Below are positions 19,728 through 27,983 of a DNA stretch of 64,000 nucleotides, piece after piece. Source of the DNA: Paracoccus sp. TOH (GTDB lineage Bacteria; Pseudomonadota; Alphaproteobacteria; Rhodobacterales; Rhodobacteraceae); assembly GCF_030388245.1 (NCBI RefSeq), contig NZ_CP098360.1, forward strand, positions 478,001 through 542,000. The letters run 5' to 3'. The translations under genes and the position numbers were made by a program. Below the pieces are notes generated by a model that ran no database searches, had not been told where the DNA came from, and saw only the letters and a program-made list of their open reading frames with translations. How positions within the stretch are numbered: the stretch's first letter is position 1; every line of letters begins with the position of its first letter.

Positions 19728-19810
19728 GGACCGAAACCGCCGCCATCTTGACGCCCTGCCGCTTTGGGCGCAGGACCGCGCCACCAGCCGTTGCGAATGG
19801 AGAAGGAAAG

Positions 19811-20671
19811 ATGACCCGCACCGTCTATCTGAATGGCGACTATCTGCCGGAAACCGAGGCCAAGGTTTCGATCTTCGACCGCGGCTTCGTCATGGCCGAT
19901 GGGGTCTACGAGGTGACGAGCGTGCTGAACGGCAAGCTGCTGGACTTTCCCGGCCACCTGAAGCGCCTGGCGCGCTCGCTGGCCGAATTGCGGATGGGCA
20001 ACCCGCTGGCGGACGAGGATTGGCTGGCCGTGCACCGCAAGCTGGTCGAACTGAACGATATCGACGAGGGTATCATCTATCTGCAGGTCACCCGCGGCAA
20101 TCCCGGCGACCGCGATTTCGCCTTCCCGCCCGAGGACACGCCGCAGACCGTGGTGCTGTTCACCCAGGCCAAGCCCGGCCTTGCCGACAATCCGCAGGCC
20201 AGGACCGGCCTGCGCGTGGTCTCGGTCGAGGATCTGCGTTGGGCGCGGCGCGACATCAAGACCGTGCAGCTGCTCTATCCGTCGCTGGCCAAGATGGAGG
20301 CCAAGGCCCAAGGCGCCGACGACGCCTGGCTGGTCGAGGACGGCTTCGTGACCGAGGGCACCTCGAACAACACCTATATCGTCAAGAACGGCCGGATCAT
20401 CACTCGCGAGCTGTCGAACGATATCCTGCACGGCATCACCCGCGCCTCGCTGCTGCGCTATGCCGCCGAGGCGCAGATGCAGATCGAGGAACGCCCCTTC
20501 ACCATCGAAGAGGCCCAGGCGGCGGACGAGGCTTTCTTCACCTCGGCCTCGGCCTTCGTGCTGCCGGTGGTCGAGATCGACGGCGTGTCGCTGGGCGGGG
20601 GCAAGCCCGGCCCGGTGGCGACCCGGCTGCGCGAGCTCTATCTGGAAGAATCGTTGAAATCGGCGATCTGA
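19811..20671 (+). CDS. D-amino-acid transaminase (class IV)
   Basis: PLP-dependent fold-type IV aminotransferase of 286 residues, which in this family interconverts D-alanine and D-glutamate. The PLP lysine is Lys150 in RRDIKTVQLLYPSLAK. The N-terminal VYLNGDYLPETEAKVSIFDRGFVMADGVYE and the cofactor-binding TEGTSNNTYIV match D-amino-acid transaminases better than branched-chain ones. GGAGAAGGAAAG precedes the ATG. With dadA 7 kb away it could support D-amino-acid turnover. It ends in a hairpin followed by the conserved 3' motif. Confidence 0.88.
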   Translation: MTRTVYLNGDYLPETEAKVSIFDRGFVMADGVYEVTSVLNGKLLDFPGHLKRLARSLAELRMGNPLADEDWLAVHRKLVELNDIDEGIIYLQVTRGNPGDRDFAFPPEDTPQTVVLFTQAKPGLADNPQARTGLRVVSVEDLRWARRDIKTVQLLYPSLAKMEAKAQGADDAWLVEDGFVTEGTSNNTYIVKNGRIITRELSNDILHGITRASLLRYAAEAQMQIEERPFTIEEAQAADEAFFTSASAFVLPVVEIDGVSLGGGKPGPVATRLRELYLEESLKSAI

Positions 20672-20678
20672 AACGGAT

Positions 20679-20707
20679 GCCCCGGCGCCCTATCCCTGCG
20701 CCGGGGC
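20679..20707 (+). terminator. Stem-loop downstream of the D-amino-acid transaminase gene
   Basis: GCCCCGGCGC and GCGCCGGGGC form a perfect 10-bp stem with a 9-nt loop. No U-tract follows directly, but the conserved GGGGTATTTG motif lies 18 bases further on. Confidence 0.6.
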
Positions 20708-20724
20708 CGCCTGCCCCCGTCGCA

Positions 20725-20746
20725 GGGGTATTTGCAAAACGGTGAA
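20725..20746 (+). repeat. 3'-gene motif copy 3 (downstream of the transaminase gene)
   Basis: GGGGTATTTG followed by CAAAACGGTGAA in the sense of the upstream gene. It is nearly the same as copies 1 and 2. Confidence 0.6.
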
Positions 20747-20789
20747 AGCCTGAGGGAGGCGCGGTCGGCAAGGACCGCGCCTGCGGCGC

Positions 20790-21695
20790 TTAGCTGGCCG
20801 CGGCATTCACCACGCTGATGCTGCCGACCGCGTTGACCAGCGTGTCGCGCAGGATCGCCACATCGGCGCCGTCCAGCACCACGCGCACATGGTCGCCGTC
20901 CTGCACCAGCTCGTATTCGCCCTCGCCGCTGTAATCCTCGGCCAGGGTGATGACGATATCGTCGTCGTTGCTGTAGGTGATGTCGGCCGCGCCGCCGGCA
21001 TCGGAACTCAGCATGTAGGTGTCGTCGCCATCGCCGCCGTCGACAAGATCGCCACCGCCGGCATGGATGGTGTCGTTGCCGTCGCCGCCCAGCAATGTGT
21101 CGGGGGCGTCGGCCTCGGAATCATCGGGCGACAGGATCAGGTCATCGTCATCCTCGCCGTCGATGAAGACCGAGCCGCCATTGTCGGTGATGCTGTCGTC
21201 GCCGTCGCCGCCGGTGATCGAATGGTTGCCCAGGTTGGTGACGATCGTGTCGTCGCCCTCGCCGCCGTCGATGGTGTCGTCGCCCTCGTTCACGCCGGGG
21301 TTCTCGGCGCCGTAGAGGTCGTCGTCATAGCCCAGATAGATCTCGTCGTCGCCCGCATCGGCGCTGACCGTGTCATTGCCATAGCCGGTATAGATCAGGT
21401 CGTCGCCGACCCCGCCATCGACCGCGTCATCGCCGCCCCTGGTGCGGATACCGTCGTCGCCCGCACCGCCCTGGACCGTGTCGTCGCCATCATCCGCCAG
21501 GATGCTGTCGCCATCCTCGGTTCCGACCAGGTTGTCGCCGTTCTCGTCGCCGTTCCCGGTAATCTCGTTGCCGTCGAAAAGCCTGGGGTCATCCGGCTCG
21601 GCTTCCGGCGCGTGGTCGTCGTCGTTGCTGGACACCAGCGAGCCGATGCCGACGATGCTGAGAAGGCCGAGCATCAGGAAAATGGTCTGGTTCAT
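20790..21695 (-). CDS. RTX-like calcium-binding repeat protein with N-terminal membrane anchor
   Basis: A 301-residue, very acidic protein. Residues 3-20 are a hydrophobic helix (IFLMLGLLSIVGIGSLVS), either signal or anchor. Residues 35-240 hold many degenerate GGxGxDxxx nonapeptides (GGAGDDGIR, GGVGDDLIY, GGDGDDSIT, GGDGDDTYM and others) that form calcium-binding parallel beta rolls in RTX proteins. The C-terminal 60 residues are beta-rich without repeats. The start at 21695 was taken because CGGAGA precedes it. RTX proteins usually leave by type I secretion without an N-terminal signal, so the leader is unusual. No type I secretion genes are nearby. Confidence 0.85.
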   Translation of the reverse strand: MNQTIFLMLGLLSIVGIGSLVSSNDDDHAPEAEPDDPRLFDGNEITGNGDENGDNLVGTEDGDSILADDGDDTVQGGAGDDGIRTRGGDDAVDGGVGDDLIYTGYGNDTVSADAGDDEIYLGYDDDLYGAENPGVNEGDDTIDGGEGDDTIVTNLGNHSITGGDGDDSITDNGGSVFIDGEDDDDLILSPDDSEADAPDTLLGGDGNDTIHAGGGDLVDGGDGDDTYMLSSDAGGAADITYSNDDDIVITLAEDYSGEGEYELVQDGDHVRVVLDGADVAILRDTLVNAVGSISVVNAAAS

Positions 21696-21781
21696 GATGA
21701 ATTCTCCGAAGCGGTTGCCGGCAAGATAGACCGGCCCCGGCCCGGCCGGCAACCGCCGGAACGGGCCTCCGGCCCGGCCTG

Positions 21782-21795
21782 AGGCAAATATCCCG
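21782..21795 (-). repeat. Divergent copy of the 3'-gene motif (downstream of bztD)
   Basis: Minus-strand GGGATATTTG, 40 bases past the stop of the ATPase gene. The AAACG-TGAA half of the motif is absent. Confidence 0.35.
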
Positions 21796-21836
21796 CAGGG
21801 GGCCCCGCCGCATGCCGCGGCCGCCGGACCCCGCGC

Positions 21837-22607
21837 TCAGTGGCCGAGGATCTGCGACAGGAACAGCTTGGTCCGCTCGCTGCGCGGATTGTTGAAGAAT
21901 TCCTTCGGCGTGTTCTGTTCGACGATCTGGCCCTGGTCCATGAAGATCACCCGATGCGCCACCGCCTGGGCGAAGCCCATTTCATGCGTGACGCAGAGCA
22001 TGGTCATGCCGTCCTCGGCCAGCTCGATCATGGTGTCGAGCACCTCCTTGATCATCTCGGGGTCGAGCGCCGAGGTGGGCTCGTCGAACAGCATGATCCG
22101 CGGCCGCATGCACAGCGCGCGGGCGATGGCGACGCGCTGCTGCTGGCCGCCGGACAGCTGGCCGGGATATTTGTTCGCCTGCTCGGGGATCTTGACCTTG
22201 GCCAGGAAATGCATCGCCGTCTCCTCGGCCTCGCGGCGCGGGATCTTGCGCACCCAGATCGGCGCCAGGGTGCAGTTCTCCAGGATGGTCAGATGCGGGA
22301 ACAGGTTGAAATGCTGGAACACCATCCCGACCTCGGAGCGCACCTTGTCGATGTTCTTCAGGTCATGGGTCAGCTCGGTGCCATCGACGATGATCTTGCC
22401 GGACTGGTGCTCTTCAAGCCGGTTGATGCAGCGGATCAGCGTCGACTTGCCCGAGCCGGAGGGACCGGCGATGACGATGCGCTCGCCCCGGCCGACATTC
22501 AGGTCGATGTCGCGCAGCACGTGGAAGGTGCCGTACCACTTGTTCAGCTTGACGATGTCGATGGCGGTCTCGCCAAGCGGCGTCTGGGTCTGGGTCTGCA
22601 TTGCCAT
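21837..22607 (-). CDS. bztD: General/acidic amino-acid ABC transporter ATP-binding protein (BztD/AapP)
   Basis: Cytoplasmic ATPase of 256 residues, matching AapP/BztD length. Walker [10 protein letters not shown]-loop ([10 protein letters not shown]), signature [15 protein letters not shown], Walker [15 protein letters not shown] and switch THEMGFA are all present. GAGGAG stands 6 nt before ATG. It is the last gene of a four-gene operon. Bzt and Aap transporters carry glutamate, glutamine, aspartate, asparagine and, for Aap, a broad range of L-amino acids; sequence alone does not settle which applies. Confidence 0.92.
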   Translation of the reverse strand: MAMQTQTQTPLGETAIDIVKLNKWYGTFHVLRDIDLNVGRGERIVIAGPSGSGKSTLIRCINRLEEHQSGKIIVDGTELTHDLKNIDKVRSEVGMVFQHFNLFPHLTILENCTLAPIWVRKIPRREAEETAMHFLAKVKIPEQANKYPGQLSGGQQQRVAIARALCMRPRIMLFDEPTSALDPEMIKEVLDTMIELAEDGMTMLCVTHEMGFAQAVAHRVIFMDQGQIVEQNTPKEFFNNPRSERTKLFLSQILGH

Positions 22608-22617
22608 GAATTGCTCC

Positions 22618-24069
22618 TCAGCGATGGTCGCGCTTCAGGCGGCGCTCGAGATACATCGAATAGCGCGACATGCCGAAGCAGAGGATGAAGAAGATCGCGC
22701 CGACGAAGATATAGGGCTCCCAATAGGCGCCCTTCCATTCGAAGCTGGCGCGGATGGTGTCGGACATGGCCTTCAGCGGATCGAACAGGCCGACGAAAAC
22801 CACCAGCGTGGTGTCCTTGAACATGCCGATGAAGGTCGAGACGATGCCGGGGATCGAGATCTTCAGCGCCTGCGGCAGGATGATCAGCCGCTGCGCCTTC
22901 CAGTAATCCAGTCCCAGCGCGTCGGCGGCCTCGTACTGGCCCTTGGGCAGGGCGGCCAGGCCGCCGCGGATCACCTCGGCCATGTAGGCGGCGGCGAACA
23001 GCGTCACCATGATGATGACCCGCAGGATGATGTCGAAGCTGGTGCCCGGCGGCAGGAAGTAGTTGAGCAGCAACGAGGCCACGAACAGCAGGGTGATCAG
23101 CGGCACGCCGCGGATGAACTCGATGAACATCACCGCCAGCAGCTTGACCACCGGCAGGTCCGAACGCCGCGCCAGCGCCAGCACGATACCCAGCGGCAGC
23201 GACAGCGCGATCCCCGAGACGCCGATGGTGATCGACAGCACGAAGCCGCCGAACTGGTCCGAGGAGACCGGCACCAGCCGCAGCGGCAGGATGGCGGCCA
23301 GCGCCTGCGCCGCCGGCTCGGACAGAAGCAGCCACCACAGGGCGGCGGCGACCACCGCCGCGGCAAAGGCGAACATGCCGTAGCGCGCCAAGAGCCGCCA
23401 GACCAGGAAGGCCAGGATGAAGCCGGCCAGCGCCATCGCCGGCAGCCACAGCGTACCGCCCCAGAGCAGCCACACCGCGGCGAAGGGATAAAGGCAACTG
23501 GCCAGCAGCGCCCAACCCGGCCGGGTCTCGATCAGCGCCGCCCAGGCCGCCATGGCCAGCAGGATGCCCGGCAGCGCCCAGCCGGGGGCGCCGAGCGACA
23601 GGGCGATGATCAGGGTCAGCGCCACCGCCAGCCCGATGACGATGCGCCGCGCCTTGCGGCTTTCGGAAAACAGCACCGGCGCCAGCGCCAGGAACAGCAT
23701 GCCGAAGGCCAGCACCGGCCGCCAATACAGCTCGGGCGGGTAGAAGCCGAAGATGAACTGGTTCCAGCGGTGCTTGATCAGCGCGAAACAGGCGCCGCTC
23801 GCCTCGGCGCCCCAGGTCTCGGCGATGATCTTGCGGCACTCGGCCATGCTGCCGGCGTTCCAGACCGAATGCGACAGCCAGGGGCCGACGGTGCCGACGA
23901 TCACCCAGACGATGCCGACGCCCAGCAGCGTCAGCAGGATGTTGAGCGGCCCCGAGAACAGGTTCTCGCGCAGCCATTTGATCGCGCCGGACTGGGCGAC
24001 CGGCGGCGGTTCGGGCGGCAGCATGGTCTCGCGCACATAGGCGACGGTTTCGGAATGCGTCTCGCTCAT
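22618..24069 (-). CDS. bztC: Amino-acid ABC transporter permease (BztC/AapM)
   Basis: Inner-membrane permease of 483 residues, somewhat longer than typical AapM/BztC proteins. The N-terminal region has one helix and a periplasmic segment. Extra hydrophobic helices occupy about residues 115-230. The C-terminal HisM-like domain has the coupling loop [30 protein letters not shown] near 370-400. It lies 1 base downstream of bztB and 10 bases upstream of bztD, so the genes are cotranscribed. Confidence 0.9.
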   Translation of the reverse strand: MSETHSETVAYVRETMLPPEPPPVAQSGAIKWLRENLFSGPLNILLTLLGVGIVWVIVGTVGPWLSHSVWNAGSMAECRKIIAETWGAEASGACFALIKHRWNQFIFGFYPPELYWRPVLAFGMLFLALAPVLFSESRKARRIVIGLAVALTLIIALSLGAPGWALPGILLAMAAWAALIETRPGWALLASCLYPFAAVWLLWGGTLWLPAMALAGFILAFLVWRLLARYGMFAFAAAVVAAALWWLLLSEPAAQALAAILPLRLVPVSSDQFGGFVLSITIGVSGIALSLPLGIVLALARRSDLPVVKLLAVMFIEFIRGVPLITLLFVASLLLNYFLPPGTSFDIILRVIIMVTLFAAAYMAEVIRGGLAALPKGQYEAADALGLDYWKAQRLIILPQALKISIPGIVSTFIGMFKDTTLVVFVGLFDPLKAMSDTIRASFEWKGAYWEPYIFVGAIFFILCFGMSRYSMYLERRLKRDHR

Positions 24070-24070
24070 C

Positions 24071-25324
24071 TCAGCGCTCCTTCAGCTTGACGCGGCTGTT
24101 GAAGACGTTCATGCCGCCCGAGATGATCAGGCTGAGCGCCAGGTAGATGCCCATCATCAGCACCATGCATTCCATCTCGCGCCCGGTCTGGTTCAGCGTG
24201 GTGCCGCCCAGCGTGCCGCGCAGGTCCATGTAGCCGACGGCGATGGCCAGCGAGCTGTTCTTGGTCAGGTTCAGATATTGCGAGATCAGCGGCGGCACGA
24301 TCACCCGCAGCGCCTGCGGCAGCACCACCAGCGACATGGTGCGGCGCGGGCGCAGGCCCAGGGCGAAGGCCGCCTCGGACTGGCCGCGGCTGACCGCCAG
24401 GATGCCGCCGCGCACGATCTCGGCGATGAAGGCGCCGGTATAGAGCGTCAGCGCCAGCCACAGCACCACGAAGGCGTTGTCCAGATTGATGCCGTCGGCG
24501 AAGTTGAAGCCGCGCAGCACCGGCGGGATCAGGTGCAGGCCGAAATACCAGGTCAGCAGCAGCAGCGGCACGGCAAAGAAGGCCAGGCTGATCCACCAGG
24601 TCACCGGCCGGCGGCCGGTCCGGTCCTGCACGCGCTGCGCCCGGCGGCGCAGCAGGTGCCGGGCGACGAAGGCGGCGGCGATCACCACCACATAGGCGAC
24701 GAAAGCCCAGCTGAGCGACTCGCGCCCCAGCGAGATGGTGCCGGGCGGGTTGCTCATGCCCAGCGAGGGGATGGCGGTATAGCGGTTGGTCGGCGCGACC
24801 AGGTCGAACAGGATCATGCTCGCGGCCGGGTTGTCGCCGCGATAGGCGTTGGGCGGCGGCATCACCTCGGTGAAGATCGCCAGGCAGACCAGGATCCACA
24901 GCAGCAGCGGAATGTTGCGGAAGACCTCGACATAGACGGTCATCAGCCGGGCGATCAGCCAGTTCGACGACAGGCGCAGCACGCCGACGGTCACCCCCAG
25001 GACGGTTGCGGCGATGCAGCCCAGCACCGAGACCTGCAGCGTGTTGAGCAGGCCGACGATGGTGGCGCGCAGATGCGTGTCGTCGGAATTGTAGGGGATC
25101 AGCTGCTGGGGAATGTCATAGCCCGCGCGGCGGAACAGGAAGTCGAAACTGAAGGACTTGCCCATGATGGCAAGGTTTTTCAGCGTATTGTCGATCAGCC
25201 AGCTTGCCGCCAGCATGACCAGGATGAAGACCACGGCCTGGATGGTCAGCGAGCGGTAGCGCCGGTCGTAGATAAGCATCGACAGGCGGAAAGGTGGTTG
25301 ATCCACCCCCGGATAGGAAACCAT
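24071..25324 (-). CDS. bztB: Amino-acid ABC transporter permease (BztB/AapQ)
   Basis: Inner-membrane permease of 417 residues. The N-terminal MLIYDRRYRSLTIQAVVFILVMLAASWLIDNTL segment is typical of BztB/AapQ. A large insert between the first helices includes the periplasmic loop with PPNAYRGDNPAA. The HisM-like C-terminal half has the coupling loop SEAAFALGLRPRRTMSLVVLPQALRVIVPPL. ATG at 25324 was kept because GGGGG lies just upstream. It is separated from the binding-protein gene by 115 bases containing a stem-loop. Confidence 0.9.
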   Translation of the reverse strand: MVSYPGVDQPPFRLSMLIYDRRYRSLTIQAVVFILVMLAASWLIDNTLKNLAIMGKSFSFDFLFRRAGYDIPQQLIPYNSDDTHLRATIVGLLNTLQVSVLGCIAATVLGVTVGVLRLSSNWLIARLMTVYVEVFRNIPLLLWILVCLAIFTEVMPPPNAYRGDNPAASMILFDLVAPTNRYTAIPSLGMSNPPGTISLGRESLSWAFVAYVVVIAAAFVARHLLRRRAQRVQDRTGRRPVTWWISLAFFAVPLLLLTWYFGLHLIPPVLRGFNFADGINLDNAFVVLWLALTLYTGAFIAEIVRGGILAVSRGQSEAAFALGLRPRRTMSLVVLPQALRVIVPPLISQYLNLTKNSSLAIAVGYMDLRGTLGGTTLNQTGREMECMVLMMGIYLALSLIISGGMNVFNSRVKLKER

Positions 25325-25394
25325 ATGTCATACCCCCTGCAGCCGGACTTGCTTGCGGGCCTTTGGCCTCTGTTTGCCGGCTTTCCTGTTCGGC

Positions 25395-25422
25395 GCGCGC
25401 GGAAGAGATGCCCCCCGCGCGC
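25395..25422 (-). promoter_or_regulatory. Stem-loop between bztA and bztB
   Basis: GCGCGCGG and CCGCGCGC form an 8-bp stem with a 12-nt loop and no U-tract. Such hairpins after a binding-protein gene often stabilise that part of the message so that the receptor exceeds the permeases. Here this is inference. Confidence 0.45.
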
Positions 25423-25439
25423 CCGGTTCTCAGATGCGC

Positions 25440-26465
25440 TTACCGGAACGGCATCGCATACATCAGCCCGCCCTGGGTCCATTGCGCGTTCAGGCCGCGC
25501 GCCAGCCCGATCGGGGTCTGCTCGCCGATGGTGGCGGCGAAGATCTCGCCATAGTTGCCGCTGGCCTTGATGGCGCGCTTGGCCCATTCGGCATCCAGCC
25601 CGATCATCTTGCCCAGGTCGTCGGTGGTGCCCAGCAGGCGCTGCACCTCGGGGTTCTGCGAGGACTTGGCCAGCTCGTCGATATTGGCCGAGGTGACGCC
25701 GTATTCCTCGGCGGCGATCAGCGCGTAAAGCGTCCAGCGCGCAATGTCGCCCCAGTTGTTGTCGCCATGGCGCACCGCCGGCCCCAGCGGCTCCTTCGAG
25801 ATGATCTCGGGCAGGATGATGTGGTTTTCCGGGTCGGCGAAGGCGGCACGGGTGGCGGCCAGGCCCGAGGCATCGGTGGTATAGGCGTCGCAGGCACCGG
25901 CCATGTATTGCTGCTCGCCCTCGGCATTGCTGTCGATATTGACCGGCTGATACTCCATGTTGTTGGCCTTGAAGTAATCGGCCAAGTTCAGCTCGGTCGT
26001 GGTGCCGGTCTGGATGCAGATGGTGGCGCCGTTCAGTTCCTTGGCCGAGCTGACACCCAGGTCCTTGCGGACCATGAAGCCCTGGCCGTCGTAATAGTTC
26101 ACGCCGATGAAATCGAGCTTGAGGTCGGTGTCGCGCTGGAAGGTCCAGGTCGAGTTGCGGGCCAGGATGTCCACCTCGCCCGAGGAAAGCGCGGTGAAGC
26201 GGGTCTGGCCGGTGGTCGGAACGTATTTCACCTTGGCCGGGTCGCCCAGCACCGCGGCGGCCATGGCCTTGCAGAAGGCGACGTCGAAGCCGGACCAGTT
26301 GCCGCTTGCATCGGGGGCTGCGAAGCCGACCAGGCCGGTGTTGACGCCACAGTTCAGCTCGCCTCGTGCCTTGACCTCTTTCAGCGTGTCGCCTTCGGCG
26401 GCCAAGGCGCCCGTGGCAGCAAGCGCGACCGCCGTCACGGAGCCGAAGAATACGGATTTCTTCAT
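25440..26465 (-). CDS. bztA: Amino-acid ABC transporter substrate-binding protein (BztA/AapJ)
   Basis: Periplasmic receptor of 341 residues, the length of AapJ. The signal peptide is MKKSVFFGSVTAVALAATGALA. The mature protein carries the family blocks LKEVKARGELNCGVNTGLVGFA and DVAFCKAMAAAVLGD and ends VRHGDNNWGDIARWTLYALIAAEEYGV...GLMYAMPFR, typical of AapJ/BztA. An in-frame GTG lies 12 bases upstream, but ATG at 26465 with GTGGGGA before it gives the normal signal peptide. It is the first gene of the operon. Confidence 0.93.
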   Translation of the reverse strand: MKKSVFFGSVTAVALAATGALAAEGDTLKEVKARGELNCGVNTGLVGFAAPDASGNWSGFDVAFCKAMAAAVLGDPAKVKYVPTTGQTRFTALSSGEVDILARNSTWTFQRDTDLKLDFIGVNYYDGQGFMVRKDLGVSSAKELNGATICIQTGTTTELNLADYFKANNMEYQPVNIDSNAEGEQQYMAGACDAYTTDASGLAATRAAFADPENHIILPEIISKEPLGPAVRHGDNNWGDIARWTLYALIAAEEYGVTSANIDELAKSSQNPEVQRLLGTTDDLGKMIGLDAEWAKRAIKASGNYGEIFAATIGEQTPIGLARGLNAQWTQGGLMYAMPFR

Positions 26466-26568
26466 TGATTTCCCCACTGTTGTTTCGGTCCCGCCAAGGC
26501 TTGAGCCGAAGTCGGGGCAGCCGACGGGTCCGATTTACCGGGGGACCTGGAGTGCCCCCATAAGCGGC

Positions 26569-26596
26569 ATTGTGCCGATGAAGACCCCTGCGTCAA
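26569..26596 (-). promoter_or_regulatory. Candidate sigma70 promoter of the bzt operon
   Basis: Minus-strand TTGACG (26596-26591), 16 bases, CACAAT (26574-26569). It leaves a leader of roughly 95 bases before bztA. Confidence 0.45.
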
Positions 26597-26617
26597 GAAA
26601 GAAGAAAAACGATCTCC

Positions 26618-27328
26618 TCAGCCCCGGCTCAACAGCCAGAAACGCTCAGAATCGCGCATGGCGGCCAAACGGCCTGCCGCAGCCGCCTCGGCCTCCTCGT
26701 CACGGCCCCAGCGTTCCGCCTGAAATTCCTCGTCAATTCGGGACAGCGCATGGGCGGTTCCGGCATCGACCCGGCCGCGGATCACCGCCAGCCCCAGGAT
26801 CAGCGAGCCGGGCAAAGTCACCAGATCGTGCAGCGCCGTCAGCCCGAAAGGATCCAGCGCCGCGACCTGTGCGCGCAGTTTCAGCAGCACGGCCGGATCC
26901 TGCGGCACCGGAATGACCCCATGGGTGATGCGCAGCGGCGCCCGAAGCTCGGTCGCCGCCCAGTCGATCAGCGGATCCCAGCCCTCGGCCTGGGCGCGCA
27001 CCAGCGCCTCGGGCGCATCGGCGCGATAGGACAGCAGGTCGGTGCCGCCGTAATCGGCCAGCATCCCGACCACCTCGGCGCATTGCGGCATCACCTTCTC
27101 GATGGCGGAATTGGCGGCGCGGGTCAGCGGCATGCGGTTCGGGTCGATGACCTGCTGCTGCGCGTCCCATTCCGCGGCGATGGCCGCCGCCAGCGCCTGG
27201 GTCGGCAGGATCAGCGGGCTTTTGCCCGGCGTGCGCAGCGGCCGTTCGTCCAGCACCACCTCCCAGCCGCCGCCGGCCGGCCGGGTCGAGGCGGTTGCCC
27301 AGAAGCGTCGCGCCTGCCACTCACTCAT
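26618..27328 (-). CDS. ATP12 family F1-ATPase assembly chaperone
   Basis: A 236-residue protein of the ATP12 family, which in mitochondria binds the free alpha subunit of F1 during ATP-synthase assembly; bacterial members occur in alphaproteobacteria. Recognisable blocks are RRFWATASTRPAGGGWEVVLDERPLRTPGK, AAEWDAQQQVIDPNRMPLTRAANSAIEKV and GTDLLSYRAD (about 89-98), ending with RIDEEFQAERWGRDEEAE. It is the last gene of the rarA operon; its start overlaps the end of the HAD gene by 8 bases. Direct evidence for its bacterial function is thin. Confidence 0.87.
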   Translation of the reverse strand: MSEWQARRFWATASTRPAGGGWEVVLDERPLRTPGKSPLILPTQALAAAIAAEWDAQQQVIDPNRMPLTRAANSAIEKVMPQCAEVVGMLADYGGTDLLSYRADAPEALVRAQAEGWDPLIDWAATELRAPLRITHGVIPVPQDPAVLLKLRAQVAALDPFGLTALHDLVTLPGSLILGLAVIRGRVDAGTAHALSRIDEEFQAERWGRDEEAEAAAAGRLAAMRDSERFWLLSRG

Positions 27329-27983
27329 CGGCCCACTCCTTCAGGGCGCCGGTCAGCGCCGGGTAATCGGGCGCGACCAGCCGTGCCCCGGCGGCCTGCA
27401 GTTCGGCAGCCGGGCAGAAGCCCCAGCCGACGCCGAAGCCGGCCACGCCCGCGGACCGCGCCATTTCCATGTCGAAGGTGGAATCGCCCACCATCACCGC
27501 CCGCGCGGCCGGCACGCCGGTTTCCGCCAGCGCGCTATGCAGCATCGCCGGATGCGGCTTCGAGGGATGGCCGTCCGCCGATTGCCGGGTGGTGAAGCGG
27601 CCGGTCAGCCCATGAGCGTCCAAAATCGCCGCCAACCCCCGCGCCGGCTTGCCGGTGGCGATGCCCAGCACCACCCGGTCCAGCGAGGCCAGCGCCTCAA
27701 GGCAGTCCAGCGCGCCGGGATAAAGCGGCGGCAGCGCGCCGGCCGCGCGCGCGGCGATGAAGGATTCGCGATAGCCGGCCACCACGCGCTGCTGCAGGTC
27801 GGCCGCGACCTCGGGCAGCAGCCGCTCGACCGCGACCGGCAGCGACAGGCCGACGATGGACAGGATGCGGGCGGGTTCCAGCTCGGGCAGGCCGGCGGCG
27901 CTCATGCCGCGGTTCATCGCCTGGGTGATTTCCTGCTGGCTGTCGACCAGCGTGCCGTCGATGTCGAAGATGACCAGTTTCAT
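27321..27983 (-). CDS. HAD-superfamily phosphatase (phosphoglycolate phosphatase-like)
   Basis: A 220-residue haloacid dehalogenase-type hydrolase. Motif I is VIFDIDGTLVDS (Asp7, Asp9), motif II is IATGKP, motif III is KPHPAM and motif IV is VMVGDSTFDMEMARSAG. The small helical cap (residues 15-80) is that of the Gph/PGPase group, but specificity cannot be told. The start ATGA overlaps the stop of the pseudouridine-synthase gene. Confidence 0.87.
   Translation of the reverse strand: MKLVIFDIDGTLVDSQQEITQAMNRGMSAAGLPELEPARILSIVGLSLPVAVERLLPEVAADLQQRVVAGYRESFIAARAAGALPPLYPGALDCLEALASLDRVVLGIATGKPARGLAAILDAHGLTGRFTTRQSADGHPSKPHPAMLHSALAETGVPAARAVMVGDSTFDMEMARSAGVAGFGVGWGFCPAAELQAAGARLVAPDYPALTGALKEWADE

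Noticed and set aside
20790..21695. Possible tandem-repeat or CRISPR-like array
   Set aside because: The periodic DNA simply encodes the glycine/aspartate nonapeptides of the RTX-like protein; there are no constant repeats with unique spacers.
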